Shown piece after piece: positions 1 through 12,800 of a stretch of DNA of 64,000 bases (position 1 is the first letter of the stretch; each line of letters opens with the position of its first letter). Both the position numbers and the translations under genes were made by a program. The stretch comes from Corythucha ciliata (Eukaryota > Arthropoda > Insecta > Hemiptera > Tingidae). Location of the stretch: contig CM075939.1 of assembly GCA_038030265.1 (NCBI GenBank), positions 45,737,253-45,801,252 on the forward strand. Reading direction: 5' to 3'. A model generated the notes under the pieces. That model worked only from the letters and a program-made list of their open reading frames with translations. It was not told where the DNA came from and searched no databases.

Positions 1-1973
1 GTATTCGGAAGCAACGCGGCACCCCAAATGAAAATCAGACAGTAAAAACATTTCACCGCTTTATGCTACGAGGAAAAGTGCGGGAAGCTGTTCAGTGGTT
101 AGAGGAAAGCGGCACAACCTCTGTGTTGCAACCTGACTCAGTAGTGGATTCTGAAGGAACAACAGTCATGCAAGAACTCAAAAAAAAACATCCAGAACCC
201 TTGATTCCCGAATCTAGCCTAATGGAGTTCCCCGAGGGACAGGAATTACCTCCGTTACTGCCCCCACTGATTACGGCTGACCTGGTGGAGAAAGTAGCGA
301 GAAAGCTCATGGCGGAGGTGGACTAAATGGGACAAGTGCAGAGCAGTGGGTTGACTTCCTATTAAGGCACGGTAGGTCGAGTATACGCCTAAGGGAAACC
401 GTGGCTGCTTTGGCGTGCCGGCTTAGTGCCGAAGATGTCCCATGGAGTTCAATTCGAGCACTAATGGCTAGCAGAATGCTGGCTCTCGATAAATGGCCAG
501 GCGTGCGACCGATTGGTGTTGGAGATTGCCTTAGAAGAATCCTCTGTAAATGCATGGCCTTAGTTGCTGGCGACGAAGTTACGGAGGCCTGTAGAGGTAG
601 ACAACTCTGTGGAGGTCTAAGTGCTGGGATTGAAGGTGGAGTGCAGGCAATGGATGCCTTGTTTCAGGAAAGGTCTGTGGCAGGTTCTAAATGGGGGATT
701 CTAATGGTTGACGCAAAGAATGCATTTAACTCAATGAACCGGATTGTAGCCCTTTGGCAGGCTCGCCGCTTATGGCCACGCTGTGCAAGATTCCTCTACA
801 ATACCTACCGTGGACATGCAGAATTGGTGTTCCGTGGCACAGAAGAGCGAATTCTTAGTAGAGAGGGAGTCACCCAAGGGGATCCGTTGGCCATGCTCTT
901 TTATGGACTTTCGACGCTGCCAATCATCGACACACTCCGGGATCCAGAAATTCAGCAATGCTGGTATGCTGACGACTCTTCTGCGCAAGGCGGCCTACAG
1001 AACCTGAGAACTTGGTGGGCCAGACTGAATGAGGTGGGTCCGCACTTCGGGTACTTCCCACAAGGTAGTAAGTCGTGCTTACTGGTACACCCGGATGATA
1101 AAAGCGAAGCCGACGGGATTTTTAGAGATACTGGAATCAAGATAGTCACAGGCCAGCGGTTTCTTGGAGGGTATATTGGTACAGAGGAAGGAAAGCAACT
1201 CTATCTCGAGCGAAAAATTGACAGTTGGACGAGCTCAGTGAGAAAATTGGCAGCTGCCGGAGAATCTCAGCCACAGTCGGCCTACGCAGCCTTCACCAAG
1301 TCTCTTCAGAACCGGTGGACATTTGTACAAAGAGTTTTGGACAGCGCCGATCAGGCCTATGAACCATTGCGCCAATGTATTCAGGCCGAACTTGTTCCCA
1401 AAATTGTTGGCGAATCAACCTCGATTTCAACAGAAGAAAATGACTTGTTCTCGTTGCCAGTCTGCAAAGGAGGGTTGGCGATAGGTGACCCAGTCAGAAT
1501 GGCCAAATAGTCGTATGAAACGTCGAAGGCATGCAGTGTGGAACTGACAGGAGCCATCAGATCAGGTGGAGAGTTAAATGCAGCTGAACATTTCTCAAAG
1601 TCAATCGCCGCAAAGAAAGAAGCAAAACAGAAAAGGGATGAGTTGGAGGACGCTCTATTGGAGCATACACTGGCACTGTTCTCCCCAGGCCGAAGGAGAG
1701 CCATTCAGGAGAGCAGAACAGGAGGCCTGATCTCAAGACGCCACAATCAGGTCCGGGTTGTACTGGGTGAACTGATGGCAACAGCATGGGGCAACTGCGT
1801 GAAGGAGCCAATCATAAGAGAGGCTTCAAATTCAATTTCAGCACTGCGTGGAGATTTAGCGTGCCGGGGGGGTCTGGGAGCCACAGAGGGAGGCGTTGTT
1901 TGACGTCCGTGTCGTAGACACTGACGCCCCCTCTTACGGCTCCCGGTCTGTCTCGGCGGTTTTGTCCTGCGCT
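1..1973 (+). pseudogene. Reverse transcriptase of a retroelement, broken; 5' part
   Basis: This is the body of a reverse-transcriptase protein that enters from off the left edge. Visible RT landmarks are a palm motif VDAKNAFNSMNR (about 709-745), EGVTQGDPLAM (about 862-895) and the catalytic YADD (965-976), followed by a GYFP..K segment typical of one metazoan/protist RT family. Reading continues into a conserved C-terminal motif FDVRVVDTDAPSY (about 1900-1940). The frame is broken near 311-316, by TAG at 1508-1510, and by a shift near 1895. At 1973 the protein is cut by a hAT transposon, and its C-terminus resumes at 7709. I cannot assign the clade with confidence: it looks like a non-LTR type RT, with no RNase H or integrase in view. 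It is a dead copy older than the hAT insertion. Confidence 0.85.
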
Positions 1974-2623
1974 CAGGGCCGGATCTAGGGGGGGGGGGCT
2001 AGGTGGGGCTCGAGCCCCAGGCGGCAATCTGCAGGGGCGGCACTTGATCACCGGGTTTTTTTTTTTTCTAAAGAAGAAAATTGGAGTGGTAAAATATTTT
2101 TAGTTTTCTAGTATAGTAAAGTAAGTAAGCAAAACAAACAAAGGTTTAAAGAAGCAGAAAAAAGTCGAGGGTGCGAACTTAAAGAATAAAAGTGCTTAAC
2201 ACAGCAATTTCTTATTGAGTGGTCGGAATGCTTCCCCTTTTCGCCCGGCCAGTCTTTATAATCGAAGTTTCTTCTTTGTTGTTCCGCCGCTCGTTGTGTT
2301 TTGTGTCATCTAACAAGTGCATGCAGTGTTGCGCGTGTGAGGGGACAGAGCTGCAGAAGATTTCTAAAAATTGGTGAGTACCTACATATAATTGATTACA
2401 TATTAGAAAAAAAACAGTGATGCGCCCGGAATGAGCTCTGAGACCCTGAAACGGGATTTTAGGTTTTGAAAGATTTACTCAATAAAAAAAAGGCATGAAA
2501 CCCTTTTTAGAATTTTAAATTAAAGGGAGATTTTAATTTAAAATTTAATTTTGATGATTTAATCCATTTACTATTTATGTTTTGCATCAATCCGGGTTCA
2601 AGTTGGCAGAATTTTTGTAATAT

Positions 2624-4289
2624 AGGGTGTTTCAGGACGAATCCTGTATATTTTAATATGTTGTAGTACTAATTAAATGCAACCAAAATCACCCCATTGA
2701 CATAGGGTCGCAAATGATTTCCCTCGAAGTTACAGGTCCATTTATTATGTATTTTTAGCCATTCGCTGTGTTTTCCCCAAAAAGTCCTTCCAACAACTAA
2801 ACGACTTGATTTACCCCAAAACTGTAGGCGTTTTTGAAAACATCATACTATTTTACATCAGAAAATGTCAATCAACATCATTTTAGTTGCCTCCGGGAAT
2901 TTCAGTAATTCGTTAAAAATGAAGGAAAAGGCGTTTTCGAAATTTTCTGTGTACTTCACCGCCAGTTTCTGACCAAGTTTACTTAGTGAACATTTTTTGC
3001 CAGTTTCACTAAAACATGTCCCTGTTGTGAGCTTTCAAATGATTTTTTTAAGAATTGAAATCGGTTCATTTTTCTATGAGATATTGCACTTAACGTGTGA
3101 AAAAACACGGAGTAAGTCGTCAATTAGGGCATAGGTGAACCTTCCATAAACGCGTTATTAATAAGTCAATTTGTTAACTTTTACCTCAGAATTATAACTT
3201 TTACAAATTAATCTGTTTGATAACCAGACTCAAGTAGTGAAAAAGGGCAAAACTCACAAAATTTGTCCTTAAAATTCTCTAAATCTCAATCATCCAATGT
3301 GAGAACAGCACGGTAGGTACCAAAACGACTTTATAAAGAAAAATTATTAATTTAACGACTAAATTTAAAAAGTTTATACAATTTGTTGAGCAAACCCACC
3401 AAATCAGCGTGGTCCCCACTCTCAAAGTGTTGAAATAGAGGTATGTCTCATATGGAGAGGGACTTCTTTCATCTTTCGACAAAAAAGGAAGGACATTTAA
3501 AAAAAAAATGTAGGTGATTCCTTCCGGTTATGTCCAATTATGTTCCCTCATTATCATCTTTTAAAATTTAGTCGTTAAATTCATTAATTTTTGCTTGTTA
3601 AGACGTCTTGATGCCATCCGCGCCGTTCTCACATGGGATGATTGAGATTGAGAGAATTTTATGGATAAATTTTGTGAATTTTGCCATTTTCCACTGCTTG
3701 AGTTTGGTCATTATACAGATTGTAAAAGTTATTATTCTGCTGTAAAATTCAACGAACTGACTTTTTAATAACGCGTTTATGGAAGGTTAACCTATGCCCT
3801 ATAATTGAAGACTTACTCCGTGTTTCTTCAGACGTTAGGTGCGTTAGGTGCGATTTCAATTCTAAAAAAAATCATTTGAAAGCTCACAACAGGGAAATGT
3901 TTTAGTGAAACTGGCGAAAAAATTTCACCAAGTAAACTTGGTCAGAAACTGGCGGTGAAGAACACAGAAAATTTCGAAAACGCCTCTTCCTTCATTTTTA
4001 ACGAATTACTGAAATTCCCGGAGGCAACTAAAATGATGTTGATTGACATTTTCTGATGTAAAATAGTGTGATGTTTTCAAAAACGCCTACAGTTTTGGGG
4101 TAAATCAAGTCGTTTAGTTGTTGGAAGGACTTTTTGGGGAAAACACAGCGAATGGCTAAAAATACATAAATGGACCTGTAACTTCGAGGGAAATCATTTG
4201 CGACCCTATGCCAATAGGGTGATTTTGGTCGCATTTACTTAGTACTACAACATAAATTTTAATATACAGGATTCGTCCTGAAACACCCT
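2624..4289. repeat. 1.67-kb foldback (long inverted repeat) nested in the hAT
   Basis: The left arm (2624-3367) and right arm (about 3565-4289) are reverse complements along their whole length, around a loop of about 200 bp. Both ends read AGGGTGTTTCAGGACGAATC. By eye the outer 500 bp differ at only a few percent of positions, so the arms arose or were homogenised recently. I see no coding sequence and no clear target duplication (flanks are TAT and GTA). It lies upstream of the hAT transposase. It could be a foldback-type or MITE-like insertion. If transcribed it would form a very long hairpin RNA. Confidence 0.9.
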
Positions 4290-4697
4290 GTATGTATAAG
4301 ATCCTAAATACCGACGTTTTCGTGGCATTCGTAAGTACTCTGTTCCTGTCGTTTTTTCCAACCCCCGCATCTTTCACCTGAATTTGTCTCAAGCGTTACA
4401 ATATCGCCGAGTGACTTTTTATTGCTCTGGGAGGGGTTGTAACCCCCCAAAACCTGTCGCCCGAGCAAAAACTTCCTCATTGGACTTTAGAAAAATTCGA
4501 AAAAGATACAAACGCTTAATTTAAGAGCACTGTCAGACGACCCGGATCGGACCACCCGGGCCGCCTCGTCTGTCAGGACTGTAAACTTAATTGCACTCAA
4601 GGACAGAATTTGAAAAATAGGCTAGTGTGGTTCGTTTCGCCAATTTGAAAATTTCAGAAGAAATGTAACATTGCAGATACGACGCGTGCGTACTAAT
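4290..4697. other. hAT 5' leader between foldback and transposase
   Basis: This stretch is non-coding. A TTGCAG at 4671-4676 just before the conserved N-terminus looks like a splice acceptor, so the transposase may have had an upstream non-coding exon. I see no other feature. Confidence 0.4.
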
Positions 4698-7497
4698 ATG
4701 CAGAGAAAACGCTTATCTGGGGCCGAGTACAGGAGAAGGGCCGAAGTAAGAAACAAAAAAGCGAAGTACGGCGCCGCCGCGTTGGCTAATTGGCTGAAAA
4801 CTAGCTCAACTCATGAAGAAGTGTCACCGCCCGGTGTTGACCATTCGTCTGAAGTTGTTGAAGACTTACCTCGAGAAGATATGCCGAGATTCGACGCCTG
4901 TGTCCACGAAAATCAACCATCATCTACTACAAAAACTGACTCAACTCATGAAGCAATCCAAGCTTTCGATGCTTCACCTCTTAATGTTGGCTTAAAACTT
5001 CAAGTTCAAGGCTCGCCGCTAAAACTATTGCCGAGAGCCAATGCCAGCAGTAAGCATGAAAATACTCCAATATACGGATCCCCAGCCCTTGAAATATCCC
5101 AAAACAGTGACGGCTCAACGCAAAATACTTCATATCTCAGACCACAGTCATTCTGTCCCTGCGAGGATCCAATTCCTACGACAACCAGCAAAGACTTGGA
5201 GAATGAAAATGTCCATCCGCTCCAGCAAATTACAAACTGCGATCCAGCTGACCCGTCAACCTGGCCACCTTTTGCAGAAATGAACGATCGAGTGCGATGT
5301 TACCTTAGTAGTGAATCTGCAAAGCTGATAAATACGCTTCCAATTTCTGTCAATTTTGAGGAAACATTGAGAGGCAACCGACACCTCACGCCGACAGTAT
5401 GGTACGTGGAAATGGCCAACAAAGAAAAAGTAAAGAGAACGTGGTTGTTTTATTCCAAGCAAAAAAAAACCCTTTATTGCGTACCTTGCAAATTATTCTC
5501 AGGATAAAAACAACAAAACGTTTCCCGAAACGCATTAAGTTCGACTGATGGTCTCTCCAACTGGAAAAAGGTGCACGAAAAGGTAGGGGTTCACGAAAAA
5601 TCAGTGACTCATAGGGGAAACGTGGTTAAGTGGAAGTCACTGATCAGTAGTATGAAGGAGGAAGCTGGAATTTGCCGCCAGCTTGAAAGTGCAATAAATC
5701 GCGAGAAACAAAAGTGGAGAGAAATTTTGAAAGCCGTAATCGATGCCATTTTGTATCTGGCTACGAATGGCCTCGCCCTTCGTGGAACAAGAGAGACGGT
5801 GGAAGAGGATTCTTCCTGCACCTCCGAGGGTCGTGGAAATTTCTTAAATCTAATGACATTGCTCTCAAAACATAACAGCACTTTAAAAGCTTTGTTTGAA
5901 GATCTTGAAAAAGGCCGGGTTTGTTACCTATCAAAGACGATCCAAAATGAAATTATTGGGATTCTAGGCAGAACCGTGCGTAAAAATATTGTGGATGCTG
6001 TTCGACAGGCCAAATATTTCTCGATAATGTTCGATTGCACTCCAGATTCATCGCACACCGAGCAAATGAGTGAAGTCATTCGTTACGTCACAAAAAACGG
6101 AAATGGTCGTTATGAAATCAGAGAAAGTTTCATAGATTTCATCGAGATAGACGATAAAACGGGAGCTTCTTTGGCACGCATAATAAAAGAGAAAACGGAA
6201 AAAGATGGGCTGGATCTGACGAACTGTCGTGGACAGTCTTATGATAATGGAGCAAACATGGCAGGTAGTTGCAGTGGGGTTCAGGCAAGAATTTTAGAAA
6301 TAGCTCCTTTGGCTACTTTTGTTCCCTGTACTGCCCACTCCCTAAATCTTGTAGGCCTTCGTGCAGCATCCGTGTCACCAGAAGCGTCAAATGTCTTTGA
6401 AGTTGTGCAAAGGCTATTCAATTTCTTCGTTTCTTCGACTCATCGATGGAGCGTGATGAAAAATCATACTATATAAGACCAACCTCAAGGGTACAAGTCA
6501 GACAAGATGGTCTGCGAAGTCCGAAGCCGTGCAAGCTCTGATTAAAAATATTCCTGGAGTGGTTCAAGCTCTAAGAGAACTTACTGAGGACACCGAATCT
6601 CCTGAAACAAAATCTGAAGCTAACAGTCTTCTTCAATCCATCCTCGACTTCCGATTTCTTGCGTACTTATTATCTTGGGCTAAAATATTAAAAGAAATCA
6701 ACAGAGTGAATAAAGAAATCCAGAAAGATGATGTAATCTTGTCTCGGTCACTCGATATGCTGAATGGATTGATGAATACAAAGAAAAGGTTCAGAAACGA
6801 ACACGATTATTGGCTGAAGGAGGCTGAAGAAATGGCTGAAATTCTTGAGATTGAGCCCATCATGACATCCCGTCGAGTGTCGAAAAAAAAACTCATGAGT
6901 GGAGAAAAACATGAAGATGAAGCCAGACAATTTTCGTCCACAGAAAGATTCGGCCACTCTTTGAAGGAGATCCTGGATGTCACCACGACTGAGATCAATA
7001 ATCGAATGACCAGAATCCACTCTCCTAATGAAACGTTTTCCTTTTTGCACGGAAAGGTTTTCACCGAGATATCAGATAAAGATTTGAAACAACGAGCAAC
7101 CGATTTCAAAATAAAATTTTTGGGAGACGTAGACGAAGATTTTGCGGAAGAATTATTAGTCTTTCGAGACCAAATGAAAAGTGCGTCAGAAAACATATCT
7201 TCCATGAATGCTTTGGACCTTTTAAATTTAATTGAAAAAAGAGATCTTGTCGACGTATTTCCAAACGTTTGTGTCGCCCTCAGAATATACCTCACCCTGC
7301 CAACGACGTCTGCCGGGTGTGAAAGGAGCTTCAGCAAGTTGAAAATCATAAAAAATTATTTAAGGTCCAGCATTTCGCAAGATAGATTAACGGACTTGAC
7401 CATTCTTTCTATCGAAAGTGGCGTGGCAAACTCCCTTAATTACGAAGAAGCCATCGACACGTTTGCGGCGAAAAAAGCCAGAAAAGTTTATTTGTGA
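4698..7497 (+). pseudogene. hAT transposase, ZMYM1/TTF-zinc-finger (DUF4371) type, broken
   Basis: The first ATG is at 4698 (MQRKRLSGAEYRRR). A TTF-type zinc-finger region ending CVPCKLFSG is interrupted by TAA at 5505-5507, after which the same frame continues. The DUF4371/RNase H-like core shows FDCTPDSSHTEQ (about 6030), RGQSYDNGANMAG (about 6230) and CTAHSLNL (about 6325). Near 6470-6490 the frame shifts (STHRW in one frame, TRWSAKSEAVQALI in another). The last frame, to 7497, carries the hAT C-terminal dimerisation region around 7250-7425 (ALRIYLTLP, AGCERSFSKLK). With one stop and one frameshift in 2.8 kb, no functional transposase can be made from this copy. An AATAAA lies 36 bp past the stop. 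Confidence 0.92.
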
Positions 7498-7532
7498 TTT
7501 CATGTTCAACTGTTTTATACGTTTTTCCTCAA

Positions 7533-7538
7533 AATAAA
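7533..7538 (+). terminator. AATAAA polyadenylation signal of the hAT transposase
   Basis: AATAAA lies 36 bp after the transposase stop codon and before the 3' terminal inverted repeat. Confidence 0.6.
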
Positions 7539-7708
7539 GTGACATTATTTGTGGTTTGTTATTTACTCAGTTCATCAATTCTTCACTAAAAATTCAAATT
7601 ACACTGGAAGTCTGAACAAAAAAGTGAGAGAATCAGCCCCCCCCCCCAACCCAAGGGCGGCAAATTTCAATTGTGCCCCCCTTAAAAATATATCTAGATC
7701 CGGCACTG

Positions 7709-7991
7709 CCTGCGCTGTGTGGCTGAAGATCGACATGCAACATTCACGCCACTTGTATGCTCCGCAGATGGAATGTTCGCCCCCCAGATGAGTGTCTTCA
7801 TCAAGGTATTAGGAGAACGGCTGGCAGATAAGTGGCATCGCCCTCAGTCAGCGGTAAGAGGTTGGATGCGGGCTAGGATCTCGCTGGCAATTCTCCGGGC
7901 GTCGAGCATGTGTCTGAGAGGCACACGGAAGAAATGGAGATCTGCAGAGCTCGGCTTTGGCGATGGTGCAGCTGCTCAGCTGGGAATGTGA
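7709..7991 (+). pseudogene. Reverse transcriptase, C-terminal remainder after the hAT
   Basis: Immediately after the hAT the RT protein resumes with RHATFTPLVCSADGMF and continues through RISLAILRASSMCLRG to a TGA at 7989-7991. These motifs match the usual C-terminus of the RT family seen at 1-1973, so the two pieces are one gene split by the transposon. A 3' UTR follows, with AATAAA at 8124-8129. Confidence 0.85.
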
Positions 7992-8170
7992 AAGTTGAAG
8001 GTCGTGCATTTCGATGAAGAACCCATGCAATTTTTGTTATAAATTAGTGTATTTTTTTTTGTTATCAGTTTGTAAAATTCACTATTTTTAAGCAACATTC
8101 GCACATGTTAATCGTAAAAAATTAATAAAGTCATTCGGTTCTCTTTTTAAAAAATAAATAAAAAATTAAA
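7992..8170 (+). other. 3' UTR and A-rich tail of the RT element
   Basis: AT-rich sequence with AATAAA at 8124-8129, followed by an A-rich run near 8140-8170 that probably marks the retroelement's 3' end. The exact end and target duplication are unclear. Confidence 0.5.
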
Positions 8171-9801
8171 AACCTTCGGAAATAATTTTTATTTATTAAA
8201 AAAAGTTAGCATACTTGAAATCCCGCAAAAGGCAAAGAAAGCAAGGGCAAAAAAGGCAAAGAATCACAACAAACAGCAACATTACAGGTGATTTTTTTTT
8301 CGGAAGGCGTTTATGACGCAAAAAATAATGCTAGCTGGCGTCTTTGAAATGACCTAAAACTTCAAAAATCGTGTACTTATTAACTGGGTTATTTTACGAA
8401 CGGATTCCGATTTATGCTTTATTTTAGTATAATTGAACCTTAAAAAATAGATTTATCAATAACTTCTGACCCATGAAACTTCCTCATTGAGAAAAACGTG
8501 CACATTTTTCAAGCACTGGTGATTCTTGAAGAGGGCTCTTCAACAACATAATTGCTTAGATGCTCACATTAAACATTGAAATCAATCAAAGGGATTTTTT
8601 AAACCGAATTTTTAAACATTTTGAGTGGGGGTTTCATGAAATCAAAGCAGTTAATGAAATGGATGTTGTAGTTAAGAGGGGGGGGGGATATGTGTTTTCT
8701 GAGGGTCAATTTTTCTTGTTATTTGTAAACAAAACATTTTAGAGTTCCCTCAAATGCTTCAAAACTGTACATTAACGTCATTTCCTTTCGCACCGTCCAT
8801 CTCCACCTGAAGAACATTGAAATGTATTTAAAAATCACCAGACGGACAAATCGGGCTGTAACTACCGTTGATATCCTTCGGTCCATGTGCCAATTCACCG
8901 TTATACTTTTCTCCTAAATCGGGCATTCATGTAAGTTCCCCATTTAAAAATTATATTTCTCGTTTATTTAATTTAGAGGCTACGTGGCCTTATAGAGATT
9001 TCCACCCCCCAGACCCCGATTTCTCGTAACATATCCATCACTAGACTACAGGGCGATAGTTTTGAGGTTCTATAGGCGAACGATCGGCACTCCTGAGAAA
9101 CACTTAAGGCTTGCGGGGATTTGCCGGGCGGGAGGTATTTATTTTAAAAGGTCCGCCAATGTGAGCGGAGTCTTGCGAGATGGAATTCTTATACGAAACA
9201 GACGTTGAAATGTATGAAAAAGGAGGACACTCTATGCCTAATAGTTGAAAATAGCAATTTTTTTTTATACAAAAAAGTAACGCGATAGAATCCAACCATT
9301 GTTTGAGATTTCGCAGCGTTTTCTGTTTTAAATTTAATTTAGCTCTTTCTCACGCGTACTAATGAGCTTTCGTTGTTGCAAGATCAGAAAGCGTGTTTGA
9401 ATTGAGAACGTTAACCCTTTTTAACGGCATTTTTCCGATAATCTGAAAAGTTCTCTGGGAGTTTTATTGAATTGACTGTGATTCGTGCTGATTGTGGTGG
9501 CAGTGATTGGTAGGGGGGTATTGAAGAAAGATCTCGTCTGCCTAAAAGCCTTCTATACAGTTCAGTGAGTGGCAACTTTCATTTGAAATTCGAACCAACG
9601 TTGAAATTAAGTTTTCAAGTGATTCCTTTTATGTCCTACAAATGGATTTTGGAGTGCGCTTCACTTGAAATTAATTAATATCTTACTTCAGTTTAACGGA
9701 AAACAGGCTATTTCACCTTTCCCGGTCATTAAAATCGTCGGATAAATTGGTATTTTGTTGTGAAACATTTATATGAAAAAATATCCATAAAATAATTTAA
9801 A
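8171..9801. other. AT-rich intergenic DNA, no feature recognised
   Basis: Only short chance open frames were found. I see no repeat monomers of the kinds found elsewhere, no RNA gene and no recognisable exon. It separates the retroelement from the 3' end of the hemocyanin-family gene. Confidence 0.5.
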
Positions 9802-9807
9802 TTTATT
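9802..9807 (-). terminator. AATAAA polyadenylation signal of the hemocyanin-family gene
   Basis: AATAAA on the minus strand, 46 bp beyond the TGA of the terminal exon (9853-9855), the expected place for 3' end formation. Confidence 0.7.
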
Positions 9808-9852
9808 CTTATAAATACAATAGGACCTAAGGCCTTGACAGCCGATTCGCAT

Positions 9853-12800
9853 TCAGTTAGGATTATTGCAGTGTAAGATTGTTACTGTTTGAGTATGTGC
9901 GAACGGTGGCCGAAAATAATTGTCTCCGACGGAGGCGATCCTATCAACAACAAATGAGACGGTTGGCAAGGAAAGGATCCTCAAGGACTTAAGTATTTTT
10001 TTAAAAAACGGAAATTTTACCTGTCAAACGGGAACCCAGTCCAGTAGTCCATAAAACGCGGCTGACCGCAAATTGGGAACGATTTAAACTCTCTCAACGG
10101 CTCTGTCGAACCTGCTGGCTCTTTGAAGGGTGTGATGAGGGCGATCAGTTTATAGGACACTCCCAGCTCGTCTCCTTTGGGGAGCATTAAATTATTCGGT
10201 AGGCCGCAGTATGAAATTTCCTGCAATCATTTGATTAATTTATTATCGATCTGATTTCGTTATTCATTTTATTCATTGATTTTTTATTACTTTAAACAAA
10301 CTGAGGTCCCACTCTTTTTTACTCTTTCTCCCCTGTCTTATTAAATCATCCACTCGAGCGTAGGTGAGCTCACCATCCACATAAATAGACGAATCCTTGG
10401 AATTTCTCGTCACTACGTTCGTCCCAACTTCCACTGGTAAATAGCCAAAAGGTTACTTTTTTCCCCCTCCGTATTTACTCCCAAACAGATATTTTATTCA
10501 GTCTTTTCAATTTATTTCCCATTCCCCTTCCCACCTTACATTCAATTGGGAATCTGTCAATTTCTATGAAATAATGTTTGGACAGCTGGAAGTCCATTCG
10601 AAGCCCCCTAGAGTCTTTCTCAGGGCCGAGAAAAAGTCGAAACATGACTTTGGCGTTCTTTTCACCATTGGCCACTCCTGCGTAGCTGTTATTCATTGAG
10701 ACTGTGACGTCGTACGTGAACGGCTTATGATTCAATTTTAAAACCTGCGCAACAATGAATACTTGTTTAATCACTCCTCCCCCTCCCTCTTTGCACCACT
10801 TTCCCACTCTCCTTTTCACCTAATTTGTACCTTCGCTCTGTATTTGATGTCATCTGTGGTTTCTCGCGGTGCCAAATCAATCACTTTTGTCACGTCGATT
10901 TCTTCGTAGTCAAAATATGTGTTTAAATCTCCGTTAATTTGAACTGAGTCGAGGGACAGGCCGTGATATGAATACATCTCCTGGTGCGGACAAAAAAAAA
11001 CTGTTTTTCTTTGTCAAATAATTTTAAAATTTTTAAAAAATTACGTCGATTTCCTTGTAATTTGACAAATATGCGCTGGTATAGGACTGAAAGAATGACC
11101 GGACGTTCTCTAGTAGTTGAAAAAATATCGGATCTCTGAGAGTCGTGAGCATTTTGAAGAAAAATCCCGGCTCTTTCTATTTTGCATTAATTTATTATTT
11201 TCCACTTAATTCTAATTCCTTGCAATGACTCACCTTGTCCGCGATATCGCCTTTACCAATAATGTTAACAGCGTCGGTCGCTTCTAGAAAATAACTGCCG
11301 TAGAATTCGGGGTGCGACGAGTTATCCGTGCCTAAAATTGTGTTCCCAAGTTGATACAGCTCGTAGCCAGGGTACAGTGATTCCAACATGCCTTTGTATT
11401 TCTGTTTTGTAAATAACGACGTCATTTACCGGGGTGAGTGGGTGGGGGGTGGGGTACGGAGTGGTTTCTTACATTGAGCACGAGGTTGGAGTCAACCACC
11501 TGAACAATACGGTCTTGAAGCGTGATAACGTCTTTGATACGTTTCCACCAAGTGTTCTGCATGCTGGGCGAGCCGGCGTGACGCCCGGGAATGGGATCGC
11601 CGTCATTGTCGAGTAGATCCAAGACGTAGCGCCCCATCTAGATGTGATCGTAAAGGACAAAACAATAATTGAATGGAAAATTAATGCACCGGAGGTTTGA
11701 AATGTATGGCTTTTCACGGCTCAATTAGAAATTAGTAGGCCTAAAAACACTTTTACAGTGAGGGGGTAAGGTGGAGACGATCCAAACCTTTGTGTGGGAG
11801 GAACGAAAGACCAGTTCATAGATTTTAGGGCACGAATAGCCACATTGGTCATTTTCCAGTGCAGCATGTCATTTTAATGGCATAATTCGCCAGTAAAGCC
11901 AACTGCAGGGCGTAAATGTTCAGTTTGGCTATTTTCAGCGCACGCATCGTCTGGCAGTTTAGCCATTTTCATGGCGAGGAGGCTCATTTTGGCCGTTTTT
12001 GAAGAACGAACGGTGAGTTTCATTGTTCCCCGGGCTTGAATGGACGCGATTAATCAATTTTAGGGGGGCGGGGGTTAGGGCGTGATGGCCAGTCAAGCAA
12101 TTTTATAGCGTTAGTTTATCCAGTCCTTAGGGTGTGTGTGACCAATGATGTGGGCGTGGGGTGGGTTGACCAATTAGGCCGTGAGAAGGGACTATGACTG
12201 GTGCGCAAACGCGCAATAGCCATTTATTTGTTCATTTACGGTTACCTATACTTTCTACTGGCGCGAATCTGTGGCCCCTATAGGGCACGAATAGGTCACT
12301 TTTTGAGCGTGAATAGCCAGTTTTGCTATTTGGGGGCCCCAATATTCGTTAACTCACACATTTTCAAGGCGTGACGTCACAGCTGGGCTATTTTTGATTA
12401 GCGAATGGTTGATTTTGCCATTTCAAGGACAGGAATCATCTGTTTAGGGCTTTAAAAAGTGGGAATGGTCAGTTTAACAGTCAAAATGGCCGACAGTATG
12501 GTCACTGTCTGTCAGTATGGTCATTTATAGTGAGTGAATGAACAGGCAGTGTAATGTTTTCAGGGCACGAACTATTTTGCCGGACTGGTCAGAACTGCCA
12601 TTTTCAGAACAGGAAACATCTATTCAGCAATTTTCAGGGCACAAATCGTAAACTGATCCATTCTTCCGGCTTTTAAAGTCAATTTCGCGATATTATTTAG
12701 AGCTGGAATCGCCAGTTTTTCTATTTTTAGAACGTGAATCGTCAGTTTTGCTATTTTGGCGGCGGGCGCGAGTAGTCAGTTTCACTGATTTTATGCGCCA

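Larger units (their letters stand above)
1974..7708 (+). mobile_element. hAT-superfamily DNA transposon, complete but inactive
   Basis: The 5735-bp element has 15-bp terminal inverted repeats, CAGGGCCGGATCTAG at 1974-1988 and the complement of CAGTGCCGGATCTAG at 7694-7708, with one mismatch. It is flanked by a perfect 8-bp target duplication CCTGCGCT (1966-1973 and 7709-7716), the hallmark of hAT. It sits inside the reverse-transcriptase reading frame, and the RT protein resumes directly after it. G- and C-rich tracts lie just inside each end. It encodes a broken transposase at 4698-7497 and holds a long foldback at 2624-4289. Removing the element and one duplication copy rejoins the RT sequence, which confirms both boundaries. 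Confidence 0.95.

Noticed and set aside
4156..4392. Open frames within the foldback (for example 4028-4392 minus)
   Set aside because: The arms mirror each other and neither frame shows a known domain or is preserved between the arms.
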